From the NCBI RefSeq assembly GCF_901709675.1, contig NC_051094.1, positions 13,944,501-14,008,500 on the forward strand: a DNA stretch of 64,000 bases. Reading direction: 5' to 3'. Of the stretch, positions 45,890 to 59,724 are shown one piece after another. The position numbers and the translations under genes are program-made. The notes below the pieces were generated by a model. It made no database searches, was not told where the DNA came from, and saw nothing but the letters and a program-made list of their open reading frames with translations. Each line of letters opens with the position of its first letter. Position 1 is the stretch's first letter. This DNA is from Syngnathus acus (lineage: Eukaryota; Chordata; Actinopteri; Syngnathiformes; Syngnathidae).

Positions 45890-46275
45890 TCCATTCACAC
45901 GTCCGTCCGTCCGTACATCCATCCCGTCATCCATCCATTCATCCATCCATCATCATAACTGCTTTATCCTCACGAGTGTCGCGGGCATGCTGGAGCCTAC
46001 CCCAGCAGTCTACACCTTGAACCGGTCACTAGTCAATTGCAGAGCACACATGGACAACCAACCAATCACACCTATGGTCATTGAGGGGCGGTCAATTGAC
46101 CTACCATGCATGTTTTTGGAAAGCGGAAAGTAACCGGAGTACCTGGAGGAAGCCCACACAGGCACGGGGAGAACATGCAAACTCCACACAGGAGGGCCAG
46201 AGCCACAATCGAACCCACAGCATCCGCACTGTGAGGTGGACACGCCAACCAGTGCACCACAGTGTCACCCTCCCC
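45890..46275 (+). repeat. Near-complete dispersed ATCC-tailed teleost repeat
   Basis: After ATCC/GTCC units come CTGCTTTATCCTCACGAGTG, CGGGCATGCTGGAGCCTACC, CAATTGCAGAGCACACATGG, GACCTACCATGCATGTTTTT, GGCACGGGGAGAACATGCAA and GTGAGGTGGACACGCC. It is one of the two best copies in the window. Class is likely SINE- or LINE-end-derived; I am not certain which. Confidence 0.75.
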
Positions 46276-46764
46276 ACATAGCAAAAAACTCAATTTGCAT
46301 TTTTGGAGTCCTGATCCTGCTTTTATCCCAGTGTGTCACATATGTATATCACAAAAACTAACAGCATGTCCTGAAGGGCATCTTTGAGGGTCGTGAAGCC
46401 CATCTTTGACCCTGCTGGCTGGCAATACTCTCTATTTAGTCCTTGGACTTGAGTGATGTCTATCCACACACATGGCCACACGCCCACGCACACACACGTT
46501 ATTGCTCGACTCCACACTCGTGGGCCAAACAGCAGCTGTGGTCAAATGACGACACTCTGCTGGCGACTTCATTAAAGAATTTGTATGGTGCCATTAGATG
46601 TCAGTAGGTCATGTTAAATGTCTCAGCAATCCCAACGCAATTCCCTTTCACACATTAATCCAATCAAGTCTCTTTTCTCTCCCTATCACTTCTCTCGCTA
46701 TCGTCTAAATCGTCAATCAGTCCGTCTCCATGCACTCCTTGACCTAATTAAGCAAGACACCTGA

Positions 46765-47020
46765 TCTTTCATCTTTCACTCGATGCTTCTCACCATCACC
46801 CGCTCTTCCACTCCTCCTCCATTGGCTGTCTACAACTTTTTCACAACCTCTCCCCCCTTCGCTCTTTTCTTTCACCTCGATCTCACTCCAGCATCCTGCC
46901 CGCCGAGCCGTCCATTCATCTTCCATGCTGCAATCCTCTCTCCCACCTTGCCCTCCTCCCCCTTTACTCCACTTCTCATCTCTTCTCTCCTCAGCTCCTT
47001 ATTGCTCTATCAATCTCTTT
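46765..47020 (+). other. Polypyrimidine-biased tract (~250 bp)
   Basis: The plus strand is dominated by C and T (for example CACTCCTCCTCCATTGGCTG, CTCTCCCCCCTTCGCTC). Serine/proline-rich open frames on it follow from composition, and no splice-framed exon is evident. Confidence 0.6.
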
Positions 47021-47879
47021 GACAGAAGATCAATATCAGCACAGTGGCTGCTTTTCTTCCTCTCCTTCCCCGCCTATGCTAGTCTCACTTTCGGGCCCAT
47101 CTCATCGGCTACACTTGGATCCCTTTTAGGAGAAAATGTAGCTTTCCATTAGCACGTGAACTTACTGTCTGCTGACAAACACTTCTATCATCCATTTGTT
47201 GGTGCGCTGCTGAATGAGCCTTTATTTCTTGTGACATTATTAACATGTACTTTTAATTAAAATGTGCAACAAAACAGTAGGGGGCAGGCTGTAACCAGAC
47301 TGCGTTCATGTCAATGTTTAATAGATTCCTCAGTTTCCAGTTTTATATACAGTGCACAAAATGCATTATTAAACAACAATCTCCAAATAGGGACTGCAAG
47401 AAACACATCCCCTCAAACAGATTCCTTTCTGTTTCCACCATGCTGTGTTTAACACCACATTTACAGGCCCAGTTCCAATAATTCAGTACTAAACAGTATT
47501 AGTTAAAAAAGAAATGAATGGACGTAATGACCTGCAACTATCACACTATTAGGCAGTGCACTGCTTATAGCCACAAACATTTGAATCGTTGAAATGAACT
47601 ATAATAATCCAGTATCCAACTTTCAAACTGCAATTATCGAAGTTCTGGTTTTCAAATGTTCACACGTTTCATTACATTAAACCCATCTGGGCTAGACATT
47701 AGATCATTTCCAGCTCTGTCAGTTTTATATGTTTTACGTGTTTAAACAAATACCACTCTTCCATATGTCAACATCTGACAGCAATCGAGAACTGTGGGTC
47801 ATTGTGAATATGAGCAAGTACCTTGTAAGGTGACCTCAACGGTGGCGTGCTGTGTCCCAAACCCCAGAGATGGCTGACA

Positions 47880-48060
47880 GCACGTGATGCTCATACTAAA
47901 CCTCGAGTCAGAGTGGCCGCCCTGCCAGTCTTTCCAATTACTCAGACATTAGCAGGCAGTGAGCAGGGGCTAATTTGACAAGAGGAGATGATGCCCATTC
48001 ATATCCACCCTGCTTCAGTGGCCCAGAGTAAATATTTCCCCAAGCTCAGTTTAAATAGAA
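47880..48060. promoter_or_regulatory. Candidate conserved non-coding element
   Basis: A complex block has CTTTCCAATTACTCAGAC, GGGGCTAATTTGACAAG, GATGCCCATTCATATCC and AGAGTAAATATTTCC. It is unrelated to the repeats listed. Call by inspection only. Confidence 0.25.
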
Positions 48061-50354
48061 AAACAATATTTGAACAGCTGAGAGCAGAGACAGAGAGTGA
48101 AAAAGCGAAGCGGGTGGGGACAAACTGAAACTCTCAATCCTTGATTATACATACTATATGCAATACATATTTATAAAGTAGCTGCTCCTTGAGGGAAAAC
48201 TGGAGCCGATGGGTACACAGGAAAGGAATGCTATTTAACACAACAGCCTTTTGGGATAAAGCACAATTACAGTCGAAATAGTTGTTAAGTTTAGAATTTG
48301 TATGGAGGTAAAACAATAATCTGGAACAAAACTTTCATCTCTAATTTTTACTAAAATGAGAGAAAACATAGATTTCAGATGTGGTAAATCATCACTGACC
48401 ATTTACTTCAGTTTCCGTACTTCTTGACATCATTTTATTTCACTCATCAGGAAAAAGAACAATGGACTCTTATGCTTCTTGCAAATTTTACTTAAACGTC
48501 AGCCTTTAGAAGAAAAAGTACTACTCTGCAAAGTAAGTAAAACTTTTGTAAATGCATGTTTGATAACCAAATCCCTAAATATACAATATGCGAGTTTCGA
48601 TCTTTTGACTCTAACTCCAAATTCGACTCACTCAAGAACAACTTCTACTATTTAAAAAAATATTCATGGATTATTATTATTATGTAAGTAAAGCTTAAAT
48701 TCAAGCCCTTTTGATAAAAAATTAGTGTGCTAAATGAACACATTTTAATCAAATGATAACTAGTTTTCATAAGTTGGTATGTATCAAAACAAAGAAAACA
48801 AAACAGCATTAACTCAAAAATGTATTGACTCTGAACAGAAATTTCCTCATCAACCCTCATCATTCTGTCTTTTTCTTTTTGGATCTATTTATCAAAAACC
48901 CATCCTCCTGGAAGAGCAGTTCAACATTCTTTTTCTTTTTCACAGGATGATTCTGAGAGTTATTGCAACATAATTTGACTGGCCGGATGATCTATAAGTC
49001 ATTTTGCCAACTCAATCACATTATTTACATAAGTCCATCTAACAGAATGGCAGTGAAAACAAATGAGTCGGTGACTGATCAACATCAGTACAAGGAGTGT
49101 GTCACAAGCAATTCTTTGACTGTGCTTACAATGTGAGTCCGTTGTCAGGATTGTATTGTGCTTTGCGTTTCTATTGTCTTGTCATGTAGATGAATGAGGC
49201 CTGGAGGAGGACCAGAGGCTGTTGCCAGCTCCATTATAGATTCCAACCTCCAAGTGCACTCTCTCCCTCTGTAGTGCACTCCTCTCGTTGGCCTTTGTCT
49301 GCCATATGCAAGGCATTGTTCCCTGCGGGTCACTTATTGATCCTGTCAATCACTACATTTACTGTGTTATCAATACTATCACTAAGTGATCGTGCTTTGG
49401 CTGAGAGAACAGCCAAATGGAAAAATGGAAAACTCGTTTGTGTCAATGCGGAAAACACACACTAATAGTCGGAGACAACACACTCATATGCACGCACGCA
49501 TGTGTGCAGGCACACACATGATCACACACAAACACACGCACTAAAGAGAGTCGTTAATCTTGACGAAAGACAGGCGTTTGTGGTTAAATGAGGCGGGAGG
49601 ATAAGAAGAGAAGCAGACAGCGGAGCATGTCAGAAGCGGCATTTGGCTGATGAGTGCACGGAAAGCCTTCACTCATCAGTTAGTGACCATGAGAGAGAGA
49701 GAGAGATTTTTAAAAAAGTGAATTTGCATGCAGCAATTACAATTTCAACTTAGGTCAAGGTTTGTGCTTCCACTGCGCTTTTGATTTATCCATAAATCCA
49801 TTTTTGATACAGATATCCTATATTTACTCGCATTTGCAAGAGGCCTGATTCCATTCTGAGTATATGGGAAGCTTAATTTTATACAAGATATGCTATTGGC
49901 TGACATCCATTCATCTTACAGCAAACTATGCTGAGTGTCTCTCTGATTTACAATAATTTAGTGAGGATGTTGGGCAGAAATGTGCAAATAATAAATCCCG
50001 GAGAGCAGAGGGGAGAGATTATTTTCATCATTATCCATCTCACTATTTCCATTCTGCTTTGTAATTTCATCTCTTGGGAACTGCCAATAGTCATATTCAT
50101 CTCTTGGCAAGTCAACCTATGGGGTCTATACATCAAATATTCAAGAGGTGGCATGGATTGCTCCATATGACACCATACATAGAATCTCCAATCAAAATCT
50201 TCTTGTCAATCAACAACATACAAACAGGCCAAAAAGTTTATCATAGGTCTGGGCAAAGCTGAAACTGCCAATAATGATGGGATGGACGCTTGATAAGTAA
50301 GCATTTTTTTTTACCTCCAAATTAATTTTCCAGAATTTTCAGAAGCGGACAATA

Positions 50355-50670
50355 ACTAGCACATCACGTTCAAATCTCGGCTCAGGCATTCCTGTGTGGT
50401 GTGTTCTGATGTGATGTTTTTTTTTTCCTGTGATGACGTGGGCTTGCTCCGAGTATTTTCCCCACATTCCAAAAACGTGCATGTTAGTTAAATTGAAGAC
50501 TCTAAATTGCTCAAAAGTTTGAATGTAGGTGTGAATGGTTTTGTCTGTGTGCCCTGTGATTAGCTGGCAATCAGTCCAATGCGTACCCCAACTTTTGTTT
50601 AAAACCAGGCTTCAGCTCACCTGTGACTTTATTGAGGACAAGCAGTAGAAATAATGGATGGATCGATAGC
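50355..50670 (-). repeat. Dispersed ATCC-tailed repeat, reverse orientation
   Basis: Reverse-complement matches occur in consensus order: GTTCAAATCTCGGCTCAGG, CCCCACATTCCAAAAACGTG, GAAGACTCTAAATTGCTC, GCCCTGTGATTAGCTGGCAA, GGCTTCAGCTCACC and a final ATGGATGGAT. Confidence 0.65.
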
Positions 50671-51193
50671 TGAAAGATGAAAATGTGAGACTGGAGGTGT
50701 TGTCAGCAGACAGGAGTAGTGATTAGATGAGTCAACATTTTACTCTTCACTTAAGGGACTATACAAGTTAGTGTCGGTATGATTGTCAAGAGTGTCAAAA
50801 TGACCCCGTAAACAGTGTCCTTCTTCATGGGCCTCCCTTGGTGAATGTCTCCTTCCATCTATTGTGAGGCACAGATGGACAATATTTGTGACAGGTTGCT
50901 TAGCTACCGAAGCTTGCATACATGGCAGCCGGTCAAGCCAGTCCACATTGGTTACGAAAACTCTCCGAGCATCATTCTGTTTACTTTGCGCTGGGGAATT
51001 TCCTCCAATCTTTTTCTCCGGATTGTATGATGACAAGAGAAAGCTCTTTAGCAAGCTCAACTTGGACACATGGTTGTATTGACCTGCCTTAAATATAAAG
51101 TCTATGAAAAAAATGATATTGTTGAAGCTAAATTCTTTATTTTCTGTCCTTCTGTATACAAGAAATAAAAAGTAATTTGACATTGACTTAAAG

Positions 51194-51612
51194 CAGGGGT
51201 GTCAAACTTATTTTTGTCGCGGGCCACATCATTGTCATGGTTTGCCCCAAAGGGCCATTAAAAATTTCAACCCAAATAAATGTATGAACGTCTCATATTG
51301 TATACTATATAGTATAGGCTACACAACAAACTGATGAATAACTAGTTTTCAAAACAGAGACTAATAAAAACTGTTCAAATATTTATAAATGAAATATTGA
51401 AATCAAATCAAATCAAATATTTAAAAATAAAAATTATTTAAAAAAAAAATGGTAATAAAAATTGCTAACAATATATCTATTTTTTAAAAGTGAAAACAAT
51501 TTGAAATTTTGGAATCGACATATGAATTCAATGCACAATTTGTCTTCGCGGGCCACCTAAAATGATGTGGCGGGCCGTATCTGGCCCCCGGGCCTTGACT
51601 TTGACAACAGTG
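51194..51612 (-). mobile_element. Non-autonomous hAT element (third copy), reverse orientation
   Basis: It starts CAGGGGTGTCAAACTT and ends GCCTTGACTTTGACAACAGTG. The 8 bp ACTTAAAG flanks both sides (51186-51193 and 51613-51620). The right terminus is more diverged than the left, and the interior carries the inverse of the GGCCCGGGGGCCAGATACGG block. It is AT-expanded internally relative to the 326 bp copy. Confidence 0.9.
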
Positions 51613-51620
51613 ACTTAAAG

Positions 51621-54600
51621 GGAAAGTGTGTCTTTTTCAAAAACGTTTCAATGCCATCTAGTAGTGAACTAATAGAATGCAACAAAATAAACATTTGACG
51701 CTCGTGCATTTTGAGGCTTGTGCACTGCAGTGCCTCAGAGTGACCACACTTTTCAAGCCTATCACCATTTTCTTCTGCAGAGATGCAAGGAAAATGTCAT
51801 CACTGGCGACCTTTACTATTCCCTCAAGTAGCGAATTAAGTGCATTCCTTTTATTATATATTCAGTGATCCAGCCAATTAGTGATCGGGGATTGGCTACT
51901 TTGGTCTTCGTAGCAGAAAGATTACTAGACCTAAAGGCAAATCTTGTCAGCAGGCAAACCAGGCAGTTGCTTGGGGCCCCCAAGCCATTAACCTGAGTTT
52001 GGTGGCATCTTGTGGCTCACTACAGGTATAGTGAGGATCCGGCTTTGGAATCACATTGCATTTGCTGACCTTCAAACCGGTAAACATAATGAGCAGAGGT
52101 GGACATGGGATTTTACTGGGATCCTAAAACAACGGGCACAAAATGCAATTTAGTGTTGAAGGGAGCGGATTAAAAATAATGATTGGTGACGGACTGCCGA
52201 TGACAGACTTGCAGTGTACGGAGGTACACTGATCAATAAAGAAGAACTATTTTTTCCCAGGAGTGAGAGAAGAAACAATAAAAAAAGTAAGTGGAGTGAA
52301 AAAAAGCACAATTTATCATTTTTTCTATCATCCATTTTGTCAAAAGTATTAATGGGTTATTGCTGAAATTTCTCATAGCAGCACAGTTAAACTCACTTCA
52401 CTCTTCACAACTGAAAATCTCATTTCTGGACTTCCAAGAAGGAAGAAAAGCTTAAGAATATTTACTGACATTATTGTCATGAATGAACAATTGTCATGAA
52501 TGGACTGACTTACTCAACCGCAGTGACCAAGTAAAACTTTTCAAAAGAAAACCTCATGGTAAAATATGCTCAAGTATTTCACCTTTTCCGAGGTCAAAGA
52601 AGCGATTCAGTATGGGCCAAAACTGTAAGTGTCAAGTGTCAAAGCAGGAACGAGGAAGTTACCACACAGTGACGTGTAATTAATCCACGAGAGTGACAAT
52701 GATGTATTTTCTAAGTGTGTGGTTTTTAGCCAGCCTTTCGGTTCAAATGTACTTGTGCGCTGTCAGTGCAATGAAACAGATCCCAATTCCAGTTCAGTCT
52801 TGAGGCCTGGCTGCCTTTGTAGCCTGCGGCCCCTGCGATGGAAAGCAGCTGGCCCGTCATCTGACGGCAGCCTGCTGCAGTCCAGGAGAGGAAACTTCTC
52901 ATTCGCCGTCATCCATCATCTTGCTCGGGTGGGGGACCAGGCACTTCTTGACACCCGGCGTCTGGCCTCTTTCAAACGTCCTCAGATGGCACATTCATGG
53001 CTTACACTCAAACGCACACACGCACAAAGGCCTGACTTTACTTTGGTTACACACATACTAAGCAAGGGCGCACTCACTCACATCTGTGAGTGTATTCTGG
53101 CTCAGGTTCATATGTCTTGCCTGTCATTAGTGTTATTATTCTTTTCAGCACTTAGTCCATTGTGAGGCCACTATTCTTAGAGAAACGAGAAGCGAGATCT
53201 GTTAACTCGTTTACTTCGCCCATATTTTATGAAAGGATCAGACGGTATATGGCACAAATAAAAACTAGACAATTAAAACTTTTCTGGATAAGAAATGCCA
53301 TGCACACACAAAACCTCCCCAGACCCTGTAAATAATCCCCAGTGCCCCTTTTTTTATTTGAACATATTCATTAGTTATGATGTTCCTGAACCTACATTAC
53401 CATGTTATTTTTTGTAAGCTGCTCGTATTGTTTGTTTGATAATTCTCTGTGCTACTTCTGGTCAACTTGTGGTGTCATCCAGACTGCTCCCACAGTTGAA
53501 CCTGCAGGATTCAAAATGAAGCGAGGGTGGAAGCGAGAGGTGGGCGGGAGTGCGGCATGTATATGACAGCTGAGGATCATTAATCATGCGACCTGAAAGC
53601 AGATCAGTGAAGACGAAGAATAGTAGGAGGGGTTGATGATTTACATGCTAGGATGCACACACGCTTTCCCTTCTTCACACATTCTTTCACAGACCTCCCA
53701 TGTCTCCGCCCCTCACTTTTCAATTCAATTAAGCCTCTTGGGAAATGACTTTTTTTCTTTTTGCCAAAATCTCAAGACATGATTGAAGAAGCTCTCTGTT
53801 TGACTGGTGATCTGTCAAGGATCGCCAGCTGTAAACTGGGATACAGTTCAGTCCTGCCATGACCCAGTGGAAGCATTACTGAAAATGGATGCAATGATGG
53901 AGCGGAGAAAAGGGAACATAAAGAAGGCACAAGAATGAACAAATGCGCGCCGATGGACACAAGGCTTCTCATCCTCACATCTACGAGCCAGTGACACTAA
54001 TAGGGGCTGCCGGGGTTTTAACTCCACGCGGCAGGCCGCCACCGCGCAGCGGGGTCGTCTATTCACAGCCTGTCAGCCAGCCCCGCTGCAAGAGGCAGCC
54101 ACAAAGGGCAGCAGAATGTGGAGCGCACAAAGGAGATGACGGCAACACAGTGACATCAAATCACAAGCGTGCTGCCGAAAAGACACAAAAACACACACAT
54201 CCTTGTCATCCTCTCTTCCTCATCTCTGCAGAAAGGACAGCAGCTGGTCTGTCCAATTGTCAGTCACCCTGATGTGGGAATGCGCAGCTATTTGCTAGAC
54301 AGCGTGTCCTCCCACCATGTCACCCTGCACTCACATAGAAGCCCCAAAGTAAGCGTTCACAGAAATGAGATTGACTCATATGATGATTCCTTTGCGTTGG
54401 TGAAGCACGATGAATAGAAAATAAGATCAGGTTTGACTATTTTTTTATTTTCCCCCACAGACAGCACTTTGAATAGAATTTCATTTGACTCAAATGATCG
54501 ATTGTTATAAATCGTAACTATGTTTGCTGGTGATTCTGAAAATTCATGTGAAGTTGAGCTCACCTCTCCTCCTATGTTAAGTTGAACTGATCATGATGAA

Positions 54601-54780
54601 ACAGAAGATTGTTGAAGATTTGTGATGTCAAAGGGTAAAAAAAAAACTCACACTTGAAGTCACTTGGAGAATTAAATCAATATTTACAGTATATTCATAA
54701 CATTCATATACTGGTTACACGTATTTAACAGGTACACTTCTTTGATTTGATTTCTTCTTTGATTTGCTATTATGATTTCT
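51621..54780. other. Gene-free DNA with GC-richer islands
   Basis: No exon was recognised. The 148-codon frame at 52719-53165 looks compositional. Complex GC-richer blocks at about 52790-52930, 53510-53620 and 53985-54180 may be regulatory. Confidence 0.5.
53985..54180. promoter_or_regulatory. Candidate regulatory block, GC/CpG-rich
   Basis: In otherwise AT-rich DNA this ~200 bp block has ACTCCACGCGGCAGGCCGCC, ACCGCGCAGCGGGGTCGTC and several CpGs, without repeat similarity that I recognise. It could be an enhancer or a distal promoter for an unseen transcript. Confidence 0.28.
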
Positions 54781-54784
54781 ATGA

Positions 54785-55000
54785 CATCATCCATCCACTC
54801 TTTTTCAAATGGAGAAATCACAGGCCACAAATTGACAAACAACCAAATTCACAGCAATAGACAATTTAGAGTTTTCGATTAACCAGACATGGATATTTTT
54901 TAGAATGTATTTGGAAAGTGGGAGGAACCCTCAGGTACCCAAAAACCCACAAACATTGACAGAACACGTAAACTCTACACAGTAAGGTCGTCTTGAAATT
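54785..55000 (+). repeat. Degenerate dispersed ATCC-tailed repeat
   Basis: CATCCATCCACTCTTTTTC, CAATAGACAATTTAGAGTTT, GGAAAGTGGGAGGAACC and AGAACACGTAAACTCTACAC follow consensus order with heavy divergence. Confidence 0.5.
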
Positions 55001-56324
55001 GTAATTTACATTGTTTCTATCAGTGTGTGACTGGTTAACATGAATACACCAAAAATATAGAAATGCATGAAAACAGACTTCTTGAGGAAGAAACAGCACG
55101 ATGTGTTCTCTGGCCAATCTGCGCTACATCTTACTGTTTACGTATGTCTTGGAAATCGCTCTGCATTTTGGGCTTGGAGTATCCATGCTGAACAAAGCTG
55201 TGTAGTCACGCAGTGAAAGATGTTAAAATGCAAGAAAGTGAAGGGGACAGAAAAGAAACACAAGCTCTATTACCAGCGAGCTCTTGTACCGAGGTCAGAG
55301 GTGGGACATGTGCAGACTTTCACCTCTCTTGAGTCATCTAAGCTGGCTTGGACTGGTGTCACCCTCTTGGTGGAATATTTTGATTTCCCCCTCCACCTCC
55401 TCCCTTCCCTGTTTGCTCTGTGGCGTTGGCAGGTTCAAAGCCGCCTCGCCAGGGGGCGACCCAGGTCATCGCGTTGGTTCTCAACACGTTTTTTCCCCCC
55501 CTGCCATCTTCTGTTCCTTCTTGGCATCGGCTCGATCACACCTGAGAGTGGGGCTCGGTCTTGGAATAACAGTATAGTTTGCAGTTTTCATTTTTTACTT
55601 ATTTAGAGCAAAAAGAGACCGATATTTGCATTTTTGACACGCAATTCACGTGATGCATGGCACAGGAAAAAAGAATTTAGCAAAATGGGTCTTGCCTTCT
55701 GGCATTTTTTTCTGTTGCTATATGCGGACAGTGTGGTTTGGAATGAGTCTAAAATCTACGCTGTGGAGGTCTAGAAGAGTGGCATGAAAACAGAAATAAC
55801 AGAGTGGGTGAGCCAGGCCGGCCGGAGAGTCCGAGACTATCACAACCATACTGGGTGGCAGTGCTGATTCAACAGTAGAGCGGCCCACTGCAGAATCTAG
55901 TGTTTCCATTATGGTCTCCCTACAAATCATCAACATTTCCCCGTCTTCTCCTCTGTTGCCCACAAGCACATAAAGCTAGCCTTTCCATGATGATTTTGGC
56001 AGGAGGAGGGAGCGAGACTTCCACTGTGATGCATTGTAGGTGGTCAAAAGGGTGTATGAACCAATGCATGTAGACGGAGACACACACCAAACACGATTCT
56101 CTTTCAACAGGGTCAACCACAAAATTGCTCGACTTAACCAAAAAGGCCACATTTGCAGCTTTTGCTTTCAGCTGAATAAATGCTAGTGATGTAAAATGTA
56201 ACTGGGATATATGCGCTTCCCAAAAGTGTTTTTGTGGTTGCCAGACATTTTGTAATGCCTGTCATAAAATTCTTGAAGAGTTTCACATTTGGTTGAGTGT
56301 ACTTTTTGTTGCAGGTAACTCTAA

Positions 56325-56765
56325 CTTGCTGTCCCTATGATCATTGGAGCTAAGTTGTCGTGGTCTTTCGGCCTCTGGAAGGGTCACCTAGGTCAAACAA
56401 GTTCTAGGTGAGGGACCAGACAAACCGTGGCTATGATCATGATGATGATGACAATGTATATATATCTAAATTTTCCTTGCCCGGATGTGGGTCTGGAGGT
56501 GGGTTACATGGCGAGCCTGGCCAGGCATAGACTGAATAGGTAACATGTCATTCCTTCCCACATAGGCTCACCACCGGTGGGAAGGTCTGAAAGGCACTGG
56601 TGTAGCCAAGGCGGGTGGGTACCGTGGCGGTCTGATCCCCGGCCACAGAAGCTGGCTTCGTCACCTCTCTGGCATGGAGGTCGAAAAGTTCTGAGTTGAC
56701 GATAGGGCTTGCCTCAAAACACAGCTTGGGTTCTGGTACCAGTCTTTTTGGGAGTGGGTAGATGC
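56325..56765 (+). mobile_element. 5' end of an RTE-like LINE, through start of the endonuclease domain
   Basis: The segment includes GTGAGGGACCAGACAAACCG, GGCTCACCACCGGTGGGAAG and GGTACCGTGGCGGTCTGATC, which are 5' leader words of a common teleost LINE, then a damaged coding stretch. The readable translation includes a VTSL... start and HSLGSGTSLFGSG, corresponding to the N-terminal endonuclease region. In-frame stops follow. It is the same family as the 3' fragments at 2455-2660 and 43445-43545. Confidence 0.65.
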
Positions 56766-58159
56766 TGTATTCATTTTGATCTGGTTCTCACATAAATCGT
56801 CTCTGATTTGACAAAATTGTTTATTATTTCCTGTTTATATGATGGCAAATATGAACTGATATGATTTCTTTGGGGGTGGAAAGTAATCCAACAGTCAGGA
56901 TGATGTTGCCAGTGCAAACATTAATATTTTTAGGAAATAAAAGCCCTCTTGTGGATTGTGAAATCCAGCTCCAGTTTGTCAAAGAATAACTGAAAAAAGG
57001 CTGGCTCAAAAAATCTTCTGACATACAGGAAGACTCACAACCTTTCTCAAGATAACCACAGATGGATTCACAGATTATTTTTGCTATAATGGATCTGTCA
57101 AAAATAAATCTTGTTTTTTTTCCCCCATGTATTTTTATCCAATTCATTTGTATTAAGTAATTATTTCTGGAGGAAATCTGTTTCTATGGCAACATGAATA
57201 GCTTATGTATAATAAAAGGTATGTGAGTGTGTGGGGCAGCGGTGAAACATCTTGACAATGATGAACAAGCAATTAAAAACACATTCAGCATTTGGAGCTA
57301 TTTACTGTATATATCACATTTGATGTAATTCTAATTATTTCTCTTTTTAGGAATTTTATTCATTATTTTCTGTGGTATTTTTTCAAATTATGTTCACATC
57401 AAGAAGAAGAAAATAAATAAATAAAAATTCAAATAGTAATTGCAGAAAACATATAGCACTTTACCCACACCATATATTCCGCAAAAATATTTCAAAAAGC
57501 CAAACATTAAATTATTTTGAAACCATATTAGTACGTAACATATAATACATATAACAGTTTTCTATCAAAGTCTAAAACAATAGACTTTAACTCACAAATT
57601 TACACATGTTTTCTCCCAGTTTGTCAGAACAGACAACCCAAGTTTCAGACATGGAAGAGGCTGTGATTCGAATTATGATTTACAACATATTTTACCAAAC
57701 GTGTAAGGAGTACAGCCATATCCAGCAGGTGCGTCGGCGGCGAGGCTGCTTTGTGCACCAGCCGGCACGCCAAGATGATCATAGCCCCAAACACATTTGA
57801 CTAAAAATTAAGAAGTTACACCCGTTTTTAGACCCAGTGCCCGGGTGCCAGTCTACCAAAATCTATCAAACCCCTGGACTCAGCACCTACTGATTGCTTA
57901 TTTGACTTGGACTGCAATGTGGGATGGAAAGATAGAGTTAGGAACTGAGCCACTTCCAGCTGTGCATCTGTGCTCATATTGAGCAAAACAAAATCCATGC
58001 CAACATAATATATTTTTGGATGGAATCCAGCATACAGATGCAGTAGATACATGAGCGAAATATGATAATGAGGATATTTGATTCATATATCTACCCTGAT
58101 GAGCTGTCAGTGTTTATTCTCTTGATAGATGTCACTTGTAATATTTCTTCTACTTTTTG

Positions 58160-58300
58160 CACATTTTAACAGAGCGCAGACTCACCGACAGGCACTGCTG
58201 TTGTTGCTGTGAGCAATTACACCTCCTTATCTAGGTGAGGATAATAAGGTTACACAGAGAGCAAATTCTATCTTGTCGGCATAATGAGATTTGGGCCTGT
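58160..58300. promoter_or_regulatory. Candidate conserved non-coding element
   Basis: AACAGAGCGCAGACTCACCG, GTGAGCAATTACACCTCC, TTATCTAGGTGAGGATAATA and CGGCATAATGAGATTTGGGC combine homeodomain-type TAATTG (reverse) and GATA-type TTATCT cores in complex DNA. This is inference. Confidence 0.28.
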
Positions 58301-59724
58301 GTCTCTCGTCCCGGGGTCGAGGACAGGGGCGGAGACCGGGAGACAGACGCACACAGTTTCCTTATCTGCCCCACCTTGCATCTTTCGCTGACATTCGGGG
58401 GAAATTGCTTTGGGCTCATTGTGTGATGCTGCACATGAATGACAGAGTACCCGACCGCCCCCCTCCCCTGCCCTGCGCGCGATCTTACCACTCTCCCCCC
58501 TTCATGTCTTTCAACAAGCCCAGCACCTCTCCTGACAGCCTGTTTGATTTATGACTCCAATTCCCCAGTGCAGACACATAGACTCTCAACTATATGTATG
58601 TATTTGAGCTCCCCAGCAGGCCCCCCCCACCCCGCCCTTTCCCTACTTATACCATGCTCGCTCTTTCTCATTCCCTCCTACTTCTCTCTCTCCTTCTTTT
58701 CACCCCTCTATCTCTTCTCTCTTTCCGTCCCTCTCACACACGCACGCATGCTCACACACAAACGCACACGCTCACATTTCTCGGGTCTGATGATTGATTA
58801 TCCTGGCGGGACTGTCGAGTGTATTTTTGATCATTCTGAAATGTAATCTCTGTGAGCAGAACAGCGATGTGCCACACATACTCACGAGCACATGCAAGGA
58901 CACACACACACGCACGCACACACACACATGCAATTCTGTACTGACATTAGTAAGTCTTTTTCTGCAGTCTGAAATCATGCGTGTGTGTGTGTGTGAGTGT
59001 CAGTGTCTGATCTAAACACAAGTTCACCCAGAATCGAAGCTAGCGTACATTAGTCATCCATAATTGCCCCTGTATCCGTTTATCTCTCAGCAAGGGACAG
59101 GCCAGAACTACAAAGTGACACTCTTGGAATGGTTGCAGTGGGGATTGTTACACTCGCGGTCAATACTCATTCCCCGAGAAACTGCTTTCTCCAAGGAAAC
59201 ATTAGATGGATGTCCAATTAGAAACAGATAAAGTGGCTGATATTAAAAGTGTGAGCTACTGAATCTGAAGTGGTCATGCACATGGAGAATCATTATAACA
59301 CATCAACAGTGCTGTTGGTAGCCATCTTTGTTTCATGATCATTTACATGAATATTGAACATTTTTTCCAATGTATTTCAAGTTTATTTTACATCCATGAT
59401 CAAATTGACACAATTTTCATGTAAACCGGAGCGAGAGAAAAAAAACAAGGATCTCAGAATGGAACTCAAGTTCTCAACATTAAAACTAATGGTTGTTTTG
59501 CAGGTCCGTGCCAGCGGGCAGTGTTGCACCATTGTCAATATGTTAAACAACAATGCAAAGAAAGCATTTTTTTTTCGCGCTCAACACCATAGTGTGGGTG
59601 AAGCAACTGAGCTTTTGATCCTACTGCTCCCTTCCGCTGAGAGGTTCTCTCCTCCTCTGCTTCTTCATCGCTGGTCATCCATCAGCAGACATGGGGCAGT
59701 CTGTGGCAGGTCCATTGAAAGGGT

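Larger units (their letters stand above)
46276..50350. other. Gene-free DNA
   Basis: No coding exon was recognised. It includes a pyrimidine-rich plus strand at about 46765-47020, a candidate regulatory block at 47880-48060, and small CA repeats near 49490. The remainder is AT-rich. Confidence 0.55.

Noticed and set aside
46783-47152. Proline/serine-rich open frames
   Set aside because: Product of a polypyrimidine-biased tract; no splice-consistent exon or conserved motif.
52719-53165. 148-codon open frame
   Set aside because: No recognisable domain. The sequence looks like GC-richer non-coding DNA with scattered low-complexity pieces, and no splice or promoter context supports it.
58439-58846. 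135-codon proline/leucine/serine-rich open frame
   Set aside because: C/T-rich tract plus CA repeats; composition explains the open frame.
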